This document shows, one piece after another, positions 22,905 to 34,195 of a stretch of 64,000 nt of DNA. The stretch is taken from assembly GCA_032622095.1 (NCBI GenBank), contig CP136061.1, forward strand, positions 16,864,440 through 16,928,439, in the 5' to 3' direction. The notes beneath the pieces are model-generated. The model made no database searches and was not told where the DNA came from. It saw only the letters and a program-made list of their open reading frames with translations. This stretch comes from Siphonodentalium dalli (Eukaryota > Mollusca > Scaphopoda > Gadilida > Siphonodentaliidae). Position 1 is the first letter of the stretch; each line of letters opens with the position of its first letter. A program made the position numbers and the translations under genes.

Positions 22905-24167
22905 AAAGGTGTGATAAGCCCACTGGATATCACAATGATTCAGTGTGTAAAAGGTGTGATAAGCCCACTGGATATCACAATGATTCAGTTTGTAAAAGGT
23001 GTGATAAGCCCACTGGATATCACAATGATTCAGTTTGTAAAAGGTGTGATAAGCCCACTGGATATCACAATGATTCAGTTTGTAAAAGGTGTGATAAGCC
23101 CACTGGATATCACAATGATTCAGAGTGTATAAGGTGTGATAAGCCCACTGGATATCACAATGATTCAGTTTGTAAAAGGTGTGATAAGCCCACTGGATAT
23201 CACAATGATTCAGAGTGTATAAGGTGTGATAAGCCCACTGGATATCACAATGATTAAGTGTGTAAAAGGTGTGATAAGCCCACTGGATATCACAATGATT
23301 CAGTGTGTAAAAGGTGTGATAAGCCCACTGGATATCACAATGATTCAGTGTGTAAAAGGTGTGATAAGCCCACTGGATATCACAATGATTCAGTGAGTAA
23401 AAGGTGTGATAAGCCCACTGGATATCACAATGATTCACTGTGTAAAAGGTGTGATAAGCCCACTGGATATCACAATGATTCAGTGTGTAAAAGGTGTGAT
23501 AAGCCCACTGGATATCACAATGATTCAGTGTGTAAAAGGTGTGATAAGCCCACTGGATATCACAATGATTCAGTGTGTAAAAGGTGTGATAAGCCCACTG
23601 GATATCACAATGATTCAGTGTGTAAAAGGTGTGATAAGCCCACTGGATATCACAATGATTCAGAGTGTGTAAATGGTGTGATAAGCCCACTGGATATCAC
23701 AATGATTCAGTGTGTAAAAGGTGTGATAAGCCCACTGGATATCACAATGATTCAGTGTGTAAAAGGTGTGATAAACCCACTGGATATCACAATGATTCAG
23801 TGTGTAAAAGGTGTGATAAGCCCACTGGATATCACAATGATTCAGAGTGTGTAAAAGGTGTGATAAGCCCACTGGATATCACAATGATTCAGTGTGTAAA
23901 AGGTGTGATAAGCCCACTGGATATCACAATGATTCAGTGTGTAAAAGGTGTGATAAGCCCACTGGATATCACACTGATTCAGTGTGTAAAAGGTGTGATA
24001 AGCCCACTGGATATCACAATGATTCAGTGTGTAAAAGGTGTGATAAACCCACTGGATATCACAATGACTCAGTGTGTAAAAGGTGTGATAAGCCCACTGG
24101 ATATCACAATGATTCAGTGTGTAAAAGGTGTGATAAGCCCACTGGATATCACAATGATTAAGTGTGT
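22905..24167. repeat. 45-bp satellite, about 28 copies
   Basis: The unit joins AAAGGTGTGATAAGCCCACT and GGATATCACAATGATTCAGT plus GTGTA. Copies differ at only a few positions. As 45 is divisible by three, long frames stay open on both strands: plus-strand KRCDKPTGYHNDSVC repeats and a minus-strand frame of 282 codons. Neither has an upstream coding start with plausible signals or an intron structure, and the frames break wherever a unit has an indel, so it is treated as non-coding. Confidence 0.9.
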
Positions 24168-24329
24168 AAACTAGTACTCGAGGATTTCCATATTTCCAAT
24201 TTATGCTACGACTTTCTTACGATTTTCCAATATGTTAGGCTATGTAGTATTTTGACTGTGGTACCTTCGCAAAAAATACATTTTCACATACTAAATTATC
24301 ATATGTGCAAGCAAATATCTCGACTGATT

Positions 24330-24398
24330 CAAGTATATATCTCGATTGATTGCTAAAGGTATAAATCTCGATTGATTGCTAAAGGTATAAATCCAATA
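24330..24398. repeat. Outlying block of the 26/17-bp satellite
   Basis: Two to three 26-bp modules (TATAAATCTCGATTGATTGC + TAAAGG) and one 17-bp module stand about 1.1 kb before the main array. They are either a relic of a longer array split by insertion or a seed block. Confidence 0.8.
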
Positions 24399-24404
24399 AA
24401 TATA

Positions 24405-24563
24405 GGTTATCACCACCATGTGTGTTTCTGAGATCCGTATTCAAGTCGAGCTGCCTTCTCTGGGCAGTCTATCGGCGAGTCCGTAGGACGAGTCGATAGA
24501 CAGCCCAGAGAAGGCAGCGAGACTTGAATACGGATCTCGGAAACACACAGGGTGATGATAACC
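24405..24563. mobile_element. Large palindrome with ~70-bp arms
   Basis: GGTTATCACCACCATGTGTG and GTGTTTCTGAGATCCGTAT are mirrored by CGGATCTCGGAAACACAC and GTGATGATAACC. The arms extend through CTGCCTTCTCTGGGC and GTCTATCG to a centre at GTCCGTAGGAC. It sits at the edge between the small satellite block and unique DNA, which suggests an insertion. The centre looks slightly like a hammerhead stem II, but the required core bases are absent. Confidence 0.7.
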
Positions 24564-25475
24564 AATTTATCTTACAATTCGTCCCATAAAAATGCAATAA
24601 AACTCAATTTAAAACAGGAACTATTTTATTACGCGCAACACACAACGTACACAATTCTCAGCACGCGACGTTGTGATAAGTCAAATTCTGAGAAATTCAC
24701 ATCACTATTCAAATTCACTTTGGCTGGAATCCGATTCAATGAAGAGGCGACGATATTTTCGTTTCATATGTTCGACATAATTGTCACTTTTAACAGGATA
24801 ATTGTATTATTTTATGGTGCAATCTCCTTGGATAGTGATAGTGTTGGCGAGATGCATTGCCGGAGATGACTGTCCATTCAGAGTTTTGGTGAATTTTGAA
24901 CTTTCCGACACTTCGACAATCGAGTTCTGACTCGCACTAAAATAACCCATTTAGAGGAAATGCAATAAATCACGGACATTTCGTAAGTATTCTGTTTTAT
25001 ATCCTTAACATAAGATAAAATTAATTTGATTTTCCCTTCTGTATTTTATCGAATAAAAATGCGTTCAGTAGCTTTTGATCAAGACCGTACTGAATTACGG
25101 GGAATTCCCTACTTCGCTAAAATAGAAATTGTCAAAATAGTCCGTATTCGTGCGCGCTGTAAACAATGTGTAAACTTCGTTCCTTTTTCGATTTCCAAAC
25201 ATTTTTGGGTGGTTATTTTGAGCCCTGTCTCCACATTTTGTCAACTTTATTGAACTAATTATTGATTATTTTACATTCGTAGCACACGAGTATATTATTT
25301 TACGACTTTTAGTTGGTTATTTAGACGTTTTGTTTTGAAAACAAGCCAGTTGTCGAAACGCACGTGCACCAGCTGTTGCCATCGAAGATATCCTTGTTGC
25401 CATCCAGGATACAAGATCGGAAACTGCCTAGTCGTTTTCGCGTGTATTTGATGAAATATAGCTACAATGTAAGAT
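24564..25475. other. AT-rich stretch without recognised gene
   Basis: No domain, tRNA or repeat was recognised. Short plus-strand frames (24552-24869, 25026-25253) encode peptides with no known motif. It separates the two blocks of the 26/17-bp satellite and may be inserted DNA. Confidence 0.4.
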
Positions 25476-28400
25476 AAAAGTATATATCTCGATTGATTGC
25501 AAAAGGTATAAATCCAATAAAAGTATATATCTCGAATGATTGCTAAAGGTATATATCTCGATTGATTGCTAAAGGTATAAATTCAATAAAAGTATATATC
25601 TCGATTGATTGCTAAAGGTATATATCTCGATTGATTGCTAAAGGTATACATCCAATAAAAGTATATATCTCGATTGATTGCTAAAGGTATAAATCTCGAT
25701 TGATTGCTAAAGGTATAAATCTCGATTGATTGCTAAAGGTATAAATCCAATAAAAGTATATATCTCGATTGATTGCTAAAGGTATAAATCTCGATTGATT
25801 GCTAAAGGTATAAATCTCGATTGATTGCTAAAGGTATAAATCCAATAAAAGTATATATCTCGATTGATTGCTAAAGGTATAAATCCAATAAAAGTATATA
25901 TCTCGATTGATTGCTAAAGGTATAAATCCAATAAAAGTATATATCTCGATTGATTGCTAAAGGTATAAATCTCGATTGATTGCTAAAGGTATAAATCTCG
26001 ATTGATTGCTAAAGGTATAAATCCAATAAAGGTATATATCTCGATTGATTGCTAAAGGTATAAATCCAATAAAAGTATATATCTCGATTGATTGCTAAAG
26101 GTATAAATCCAATAAAAGTATATATCTCGAATGATTGCTAAAGGTATATATCTCGATTGATTGCTAAAGGTATAAATCCAATAAAAGTATATATCTCGAT
26201 TGATTGCTAAAGGTATAAATCTCGATTGATTGCTAAAGGTATAAATCTCGATTGATTGCTAAAGGTATAAATCCAATAAAATTATATATCTCGATTGATT
26301 GCTAAAGGTATAAATCCAATAAAAGTAATTATCTCGATTGATTGCTAAAGGTATAAATCCAATAAAAGTATATATCTCGAATGATTGCTAAAGGTATATA
26401 TCTCGATTGATTGCTAAAGGTATAAATCCAATAAAAGTATATATCTCGATTGATTGCTAAAGGTATAAATCCAATAAAAGTATATATCTCGAATGATTGC
26501 TAAAGGTATATATCTCGATTGATTGCTAAAGGTATAAATCCAATAAAAGTATATATCTCGATATATTGCTAAAGGTATAAATCTCGACTGATTGCTAAAG
26601 GTATAAATCCAATAAAAGTATATATCTCGATTGATTGCTAAAGGTATAAATCTCGATTGATTGCTAAAGGTATAAATCTCGATTGATTGCTAAAGGTATA
26701 AATCCAATAAAAGTATATATCTCGATTGATTGCTAAAGGTATAAATCTCGATTGATTGCTAAAGGTATAAATCTCGATTGATTGCTAAAGGTATAAATCC
26801 AATAAAAGTATATATCTCGATTGATTGCTAAAGGTATAAATCCAATAAAAGTATATATCTCGACTGATTGCTAAAGGTATAAATCTCGATTGATTGCTAA
26901 AGGTATAAATCTCGAATGATTGCTAAAGGTATATATCTCGAATGATTGCTAAAGGTATAAATCCAATAAAAGTATATATCTCGAATGATTGCTAAAGGTA
27001 TAAATCTTGAATGATTGCAAAAGGTATAAATCCAATAAAAGTATATATCTCGAATGATTGCTAAAGGTATAAATCTCGAATGATTGCTAAAGGTATAAAT
27101 CCAATAAAAGTATATATCTCGACTGATTGCTAAAGGTATAAATCTCGATTGATTGCTAAAGGTATAAATCTCGATTCATTGCTAAAGGTATAAATCCAAT
27201 AAAAGTATATATCTCGATTGATTGCTAAAGGTATAAATCTTGAATGATTGCAAAAGGTATAAATCCAATAAAAGTATATATCTCGAATGATTGCTAAAGG
27301 TATAAATCTCGAATGATTGCTAAAGGTATAAATCCAATAAAAGTATATATCTCGACTGATTGCTAAAGGTATAAATCTCGATTGATTGCTAAAGGTATAA
27401 ATCTCGATTCATTGCTAAAGGTATAAATCCAATAAAAGTATATATCTCGATTGATTGCTAAAGGTATAAATCTCGATTGATTGCTAAAGGTATAAATCTC
27501 GATTGATTGCTAAAGGTATAAATCCAATAAAAGTATATATCTCGATTGATTGCTAAAGGTATAAATCTCGATTGATTGCTAAAGGTATAAATCTCGATTG
27601 ATTGCTAAAGGTATAAATCCAATAAAAGTATATATCTCGATTGATTGCTAAAGGTATAAATCCAATAAAAGTATATATCTCGACTGATTGCTAAAGGTAT
27701 AAATCTCGATTGATTGCTAAAGGTATAAATCTCGAATGATTGCTAAGGGTATATATCTCGAATGATTGCTAAAGGTATAAATCCAATAAAAGTATATATC
27801 TCGAATGATTGCTAAAGGTATAAATCTTGAATGATTGCTAAAGGTATAAATCCAATAAAAGTATATATCTCGAATGATTGCTAAAGGTATAAATCTCGAA
27901 TGATTGCTAAAGGTATAAATCCAATAAAAGTATATATCTCGACTGATTGCTAAAGGTATAAATCTCGATTGATTGCTAAAGGTATATATCTTGAATGATT
28001 GCTAAAGGTATAAATCCAATAAAAGTATATATCTCGAATGATTGCTAAAGGTATAAATCTCGAATGATTGCTAAAGGTATAAATCCAATAAAAGTATATA
28101 TCTCGAATGATTGCTAAAGGTATAAATCTCGAATGATTGCTAAAGGTATAAATCCAATAAAAGTATATATCTCGACTGATTGCTAAAGGTATAAATCTCG
28201 ATTGATTGCTAAAGGTATAAATCTCGATTCATTGCTAAAGGTATAAATCCAATAAAAGTACTAGTAATTATCTCGATTGATTGCTAAAGGTATAAATCCA
28301 ATAAAAGTATATATCTCGAATGATTGCTAAAGGTATAAATCTCGAATGATTGCTAAAGGTATAAATCCAATAAAAGTATATATCTCGAATGATTGCTAAA

Positions 28401-30712
28401 GGTATAAATCTCGAATGATTGCTAAAGGTATAAATCCAATAAAAGTATATATCTCGACTGATTGCTAAAGGTATAAATCTCGATTGATTGCTAAAGGTAT
28501 AAATCTCGATTCATTGCTAAAGGTATAAATCCAATAAAAGTATATATCTCGATTGATTGCTAAAGGTATCAATCTCGATTGATTGCTAAAGGTATAAATC
28601 TCGATTCATTGCTAAAGGTATATATCTCGAATGATTGCTAAAGGTATAAATCCAATAAAAGTATATATCTCGATTGATTGCTAAAGGTATAAATCTCGAT
28701 TGATTGCTAAAGGTATAAATCTCGATTCATTGCTAAAGGTATATATCTCGATTGATTGCTAAAGGTATAAATCCAATAAAAGTATATATCTCGATTGATT
28801 GCTAAAGGTATAAATCTCGATTGATTGCTAAAGGTATAAATCTCGATTCATTGCTAATGGTATAAATCCAATAAAAGTATATATCTCGACTGATTGCTAA
28901 AGGTATAAATCTCGATTGATTGCTAAAGGTATAAATCTCGATTCATTGCTAAAGGTATAAATCTCGATTGATTGCTAAAGGTATAAATCCAATAAAAGTA
29001 TATATCTCGAATGATTGCTAAAGGTATAAATCCAATAAAAGTATATATCTCGAATGATTGCTAAAGGTATAAATCTTGAATGATTGCAAAAGGTATAAAT
29101 CCAATAAAAGTATATATCTCAATTGATTGCTAAAGGTATATATCTCGATTGATTGCTAAAGGTATAAATCCAATAAAAGTATATATCTCGAATGATTGCT
29201 AAAGGTATATATCTCGATTGATTGCTAAAGGTATAAATCCAATAAAAGTATATATCTCGATTGATTGCTAAAGGTATATATCTCGATTGATTGCTAAAGG
29301 TATAAATCCAATAAAAGTATATATCTCGATTGATTGCTAAAGGTATAAATCTCGATTGATTGCTAAAGGTATAAATCTCGATTGATTGCTAAAGGTATAA
29401 ATCTCGATTGATTGCTAAAGGTATAAATCTTGATTGATTGCTAAAGGTATAAATCTCGATTGATTGCTAAAGGTATAAATCTCGATTGATTGCTAAAGGT
29501 ATAAATCCAATAATAGTATATATCTCGATTGATTGCTAAAGGTATAAATCCAATAAAAGTATATATCTCGACTGATTGCTAAAGGTATAAATCTCGATTG
29601 ATTGCTAAAGGTATAAATCTCGATTCATTGCTAAAGGTATAAATCTCGATTGGTTGCTAAAGGTATAAATCCAATAAAAGTATATATCTCGATTGATTGC
29701 TAAAGGTATAAATCTCGATTGATTGCTAAAGGTATAAATCTCGATTCATTGCTAAAGGTATAAATCTCGATTGATTGCTAAAGGTATAAATCCAATAAAA
29801 GTATATATCTCGATTGATTGCTAAAGGTATAAATCCAATAAAAGTATATATCTCGAATGATTGCTAAAGGTATAAATCTCGAATGATTGCTAAAGGTATA
29901 TATCTCGAATGATTGCTAAAGGTATATATCTCGAATGATTGCTAAAGGTATAAATCTCGAATGATTGCTAAAGGTATATATCTCGAATGATTGCTAGAGG
30001 TATAAATCCAATAAAAGTATATATCTCGAATGATTGCTAAAGGTATAAATCTCGAATGATTGCTAAAGGTATAAATCCAATAAAAGTATATATCTCGAAT
30101 GATTGCTAAAGGTATAAATCTCGAATGATTGCTAAAGGTATAAATCCAATAAAAGTATATATCTCGACTGATTGCTAAAGGTATAAATCTCGATTGATTG
30201 CTAAAGGTATAAATCTCGATTCATTGCTAAAGGTATAAATCTCGATTGATTGCTAAAGGTATAAATCCAATAAAAGTATATATCTCGATTGATTGCTAAA
30301 GGTATAAATCCAATAAAAGTATATATCTCGAATGATTGCTAAAGGTATAAATCTCGAATGATTGCTAAAGGTATATATCTCGAATGATTGCTAAAGGTAT
30401 ATATCTCGAATGATTGCTAAAGGTATAAATCCAATAAAAGTATATATCTCGAATGATTGCTAAAGGTATATATCTCGAATGATTGCTAAAGGTATAAATC
30501 CAATAAAAGTATATATCTCGAATGATTGCTAAAGGTATAAATCTCGAATGATTGCTAAAGGTATAAATCTCGAATGATTGCTAAAGGTATAAATCCAATA
30601 AAAGTATATATCTCGTTTGATTGCTAAAGGTATATATCTCGATTGATTGCTAAAGGTATATATCTCGATTGATTGCTAAAGGTATATATCCAATAAATAT
30701 CTCGATTGATTG
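25476..30712. repeat. ~5.2-kb satellite with 26-bp and 17-bp modules in higher-order units
   Basis: Module A is TATAAATCTCGATTGATTGC + TAAAGG (26 bp). Module B is TATAAATCCAATAAAAG (17 bp). They combine as A-B (43 bp), A-A-B (69 bp) and A-A-A-B (95 bp). The A module directly after a B nearly always begins TATATATC, and later A modules begin TATAAATC, so the higher-order register is marked. A modules also carry variants GATTGATT, GAATGATT, GACTGATT and GATTCATT. In-frame stops are frequent, so the array is non-coding. It would lie inside the intron of gene A. Confidence 0.95.
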
Positions 30713-30719
30713 CTAAAGG

Positions 30720-31050
30720 CATTTTGGGCTCTGAAACTCGCATACCAAATTTGGTTCCGATCAGATAAAAATTGTTTGAGTTATGACAGCATGCGTGAAT
30801 TCGAAGTCGAAAAAAAGCCATAACTCCGTAAAAAAAACTCGGATCAAACCCATATTCGAACTCGATCTGTATTTCGGTCTGAGAAACTCATATACAAAAT
30901 TTAGTTCCGATCGGATAGAAAATATTTGAGTTATCGCACCATGCGTATAGTGTCTACGGACAGACAGACAGACAGACGGACGGATGGACGCACAACGAGT
31001 GGTCAATCCAGACGTCGACATTATGTTTACCATACTATGGTATGGGTAAA
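30720..31050. repeat. Dispersed repeat with ACAG/ACGG tail
   Basis: ATACCAAATTTGGTTCCGAT and CAGATAAAAATTGTTTGAGT occur twice with variation, followed by GACAGACAGACAGACGGACG and CATACTATGGTATGGGTAA (a short palindrome). It is related to 20740-20960. It directly follows the satellite. Confidence 0.6.
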
Positions 31051-32365
31051 CATAAAAACTAAAATTTCCCCCATTGTTCATGTGTGATGATCCTTTCATT
31101 TTGAAGTACCGGTTTCTTTGGCGAGGCCAACATCAATCATTTCAGTTCTAATTAAAATTACTATGTATTACAAATAGCAGCATTACAGAGTCTATCGGAA
31201 ATAGAGGGGAATTCCATTATCACCAAAAAACATTAAGTCATGCAGTGTAAACTAATCACAACATTTATCACTAAAGCGATGAAGCCAATCAGGTGATTGT
31301 CGGAATTTCGCGACTCCACAATTTCTCACCAATTATTAAAAAACTAAGTATAGCTAAAAACAGCGTAATGAATTTCCTGCCACATTGCTAGTTTCACAGA
31401 TTTGGAGATTACGACAAATAATTTTTTTAAAAGATGCGTCTATGAAGAGTCAGCAATTGGCCAATAATAGGGGCCTACCTTGCAATGAGAATATAACTAA
31501 AGTGATGTGAAATTACCGCTGAGGTGATCCCAAGGGAATAACAAAGAATCAAGTTATTTTCATAAATTTGATATTCAAATAGTCAGAAAACAGAGTCATT
31601 GTTATATATGAATTACACACAGTGACTATTATTGTCATAATAATTAATACATTTGTGCGTAATTCAACCGTTGTGTTCTCTGTGTCGATGTGGTTGGAAT
31701 TTTCGACAATCGTTCATTACTATATTCTTCCAATGGGAATAGTGTTTGGATACTAACTGATTGGTTTTATTCAATTTTATTCAAGTCCACAATATGCCTT
31801 TTGAAATGATGAAATGATGAAATGATGGCAAAAAGTCAAGAACTGCAATATCTACCAAGGTTTTTGTAAACTGTAAAATGAGTATGATTAAACAATAAAA
31901 AAAATTGGATAATAGATATGAAATTGTACAGTAATTGTCAACCCTATAGAAACTACAGGCATGCTGCATGGTACGGTGATTACTTCTCCAGCAATGACCT
32001 GTTCAGCTTATTTGTTGTAACTAAACTCAGATTCAGCACTCCTCATTGCACTGTTGAATTTCCTTTCCTATTCTGATTGCAGTACATGTAAATGATAACA
32101 GAGTAACTCTACAATATACTCTGCCATCTAAACTACTCGTGCTGTCTGATGTCTATCTCGATAGATGGTGTGATTATGTCCTCAAGTCACCAAAGAGCAA
32201 ACGCGATTGATAATATACTGAAGTTTTCAGCTAAAACTTACTAGATTTATCAGTAAATATTTAAGCACTCGTCTACATATCCAGATATCACACATTGGAA
32301 CTCACATGGACCTAAGTATATGCATACATTACATGGTCGCTATATCTCTATGTGAGTAATGCTCA
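31051..32365. other. AT-rich stretch without recognised gene
   Basis: No protein domain, RNA gene or clear element ends were recognised on either strand. On the gene A model it is intronic. Confidence 0.4.
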
Positions 32366-32441
32366 AGGTAAGTACATGTAATTAAGTTAAGTACATGTAA
32401 TTAAGGTAAGTACATGCAATTAAGGTAAGTACATGTAATAC
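32366..32441. repeat. 19-bp minisatellite, four copies
   Basis: The unit AAGGTAAGTACATGTAATT is repeated four times with single changes. Each unit contains a plus-strand splice-donor-like GGTAAGTA word, but gene A is on the other strand. Confidence 0.8.
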
Positions 32442-32476
32442 TAATTACTATTGACTAATCAGAGATGAATGATTAA

Positions 32477-32756
32477 GCCTTCCATGACTGGAGCTTCCTG
32501 ACATTTTACGAAAACCCTGTGCCAATACATTCTCTTATATATGCATGCGAGTCTCCCATAGGCATTTTTCTTACATTCTTTAACAACTTTTGTCATTTTT
32601 TATCATTTTTTCTTACATTCTATAACTATTTTTAAAAAAAATTCTTATATTCTTTAACAATTTTATAATTTTTATAAGGGAGACTCGCATATATAAGAGA
32701 ATGCACTGGCACAGGATCTTTAATTCTGCACCAGCGCATCTCCCGTCATGAAAAGG
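32477..32756. mobile_element. TTAA-type hairpin element next to the gene A donor
   Basis: TTAA flanks it at 32473-32476 and 32757-32760. The ends are GCCTTCCATGACTGGAGC and the complement of CCTTTTCATGACGGGAG. Subterminal arms are CCCTGTGCCAATACATTCTC and its complement GCACTGGCACAGG. The inner hairpin arms are lost, so the element now folds as one large hairpin (arms about 32514-32562 and 32676-32716). It begins about 23 nt after the exon 1 donor of gene A in the direction of transcription. The copy at 12060-12298 lies in reverse orientation. Confidence 0.7.
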
Positions 32757-32783
32757 TTAAGTTTAAAAAAAAAACGAACTTAC

Positions 32784-33147
32784 GTGTAAGGCTGTCAATA
32801 GCATCCCGTCGGATGGAATGATGAATGAAATCTAACATTATTTTAATTGTTTCATATTTCTTTCCTGGTAGATCAACCGCGGCTTTATGCTTCTCCATGA
32901 AGTCACCATCAAACATCTTCTGGAATACAGGTGACGCGCATGATAGGATGGCTCTGCTGGTATGCACACGTTTGTCCTCTACTCGGAGAGATACGTCACA
33001 TAATGTTTCAGAGAGTAGCCAGATGCGTTCGACGCCGCATTCGTCATCGTCTAGTTTAGTCTCAGACACCGAGTCGCCTTTGTGATTGAGTTTTGTTTTC
33101 TTTTTTGGACTTTCTCCGTCATCGTTACGAATCTTACGATTACCCAT
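32784..33147 (-). CDS. BTB-BACK-like protein gene A, exon 1 (5' coding exon)
   Basis: It encodes residues 1-121. The first part is basic and acidic, with PKKKTKL (14-20) as a possible nuclear localisation signal. The BTB core starts about residue 50: CDVSLRVEDKRVHTSRAILS, then SPVFQKMFDGDF and LDFIHHSIRRDAIDSLT. The start ATG at 33147 was chosen because a TTTTTTCAG acceptor lies 3 nt upstream, as in gene B, so an untranslated exon probably precedes it. The exon ends ACAC|GTAAGT at 32784, leaving a phase-1 junction that matches the exon 2 acceptor at 12021. An ATG 15 nt upstream lies in intron-like sequence and was rejected. No promoter could be assigned. Confidence 0.8.
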
Positions 33148-33199
33148 CTTCTGAAAAAACAAAAAATCAAAGCATAATAAATAACTTTACAGTATTTGA

Positions 33200-33615
33200 G
33201 AAAAAACATATATAGATGTATTCACAACTTCATGATTCGATCCAAATCACGATTTGTGCCTGATGATTTGATGCATATCGCGATGCAGCTACTCTGAATT
33301 ATGACATTGGCTGCTTCCAAGTTTTTTCAGTAATACAGACTGACCGCCGGTCAGGGGAGTTTTACACAGCATATCTTATCATGTCTTATCAATAAAACTT
33401 ATTCACAATATTTACTTCACACCTGAATTTGATAAGAAACATATTCAACGAGTGTTTTCAAATCATTTTATGGAAAAATTCTAAGTTGCGATAATTTAAA
33501 AATACAGAATCGAATCGGCAAGGAAACTGATCATGAATCGAATCGAGAATCGGAAATTGTGATGTATCGAAATCACGATGAATCTTTATGACCCTATACA
33601 TGTAGATGTATGTGA
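33200..33615. repeat. Possible inverted-end element with ATTCGAT-rich ends
   Basis: TCATGATTCGATCCAAATCA near 33230 and GATCATGAATCGAATCGAG near 33530 are roughly inverted. CGATATG/CACGATG words recur. Limits and target duplication are unclear. Confidence 0.3.
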
Positions 33616-33743
33616 AATTATATTTACAAGCGATCAGGCAAAATACATACAAGAAACACAAACCAATTCTCGCCCTGTATTCGGTCTATACAATGCAACG
33701 GAGTCGGTTTAATATGTCCTGCTTAAAAAATGGCTAAAACATA

Positions 33744-33956
33744 CAGTAATGCCCAAAATAATCGACTCCTTAACCACAGCAGAATTATGGGTAATTTTTC
33801 TGGATTTAGTTGGAAATATGGCTTGTTGCCATTCATCGGAAATCTTTCAGTGATGGCTTTCCGATGAATGGCAACAAGCCATATTTCCGACTAAATCCTG
33901 AAAAATTACTAATAATTCTGCTGTGGTTAAGGAGTCGATTATTTAGGGCATTACTG
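33744..33956. mobile_element. Palindromic Tc1/mariner-type MITE, TA target site
   Basis: TA flanks both ends (33742-33743 and 33957-33958). The inverted ends are CAGTAATGCCC and GGGCATTACTG. Arms of about 95 bp, including ATCGACTCCTTAACCACAGC and GGCTTGTTGCCATTCATCGG, leave only a ~12-bp centre. TA duplication and CAGT ends are characteristic of Tc1/mariner derivatives. It would form a very stable hairpin if transcribed. Confidence 0.8.
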
Positions 33957-34195
33957 TATAATGATTAATCCTTAAAATAAAAAAATGTGAGACATCTGAT
34001 TTTAAACACATATTGTTCACTTATAATTTCTAGTGTTTTTGTTAGAAGACCTGTCTTCAATCAGTAGCTGTATGGCTGTAATGTTCTAAACATAGTAGAA
34101 TGTATGTCCCCGTTCGTGGAAGTGAGAAACAATATGCATGTATATTTCTTATAGTGATAATTATGTCACTAAAACTGACTGGATGAAAATTATTA

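Noticed and set aside
22842-23690. 282-codon minus-strand open frame
   Set aside because: It consists only of the 45-bp satellite plus a short tail. Openness follows from the period being divisible by three.
22905-24167. Regular 45-bp repeats resembling a CRISPR array
   Set aside because: The whole 45-bp unit is conserved with no unique spacers, and the surroundings are eukaryotic. It is a satellite.
24470-24510. GTCCGTAGGAC with a nearby CGAG, similar to hammerhead stem II
   Set aside because: The CUGAUGA and GAAA core bases are not present. The sequence is explained by the centre of a large palindrome.
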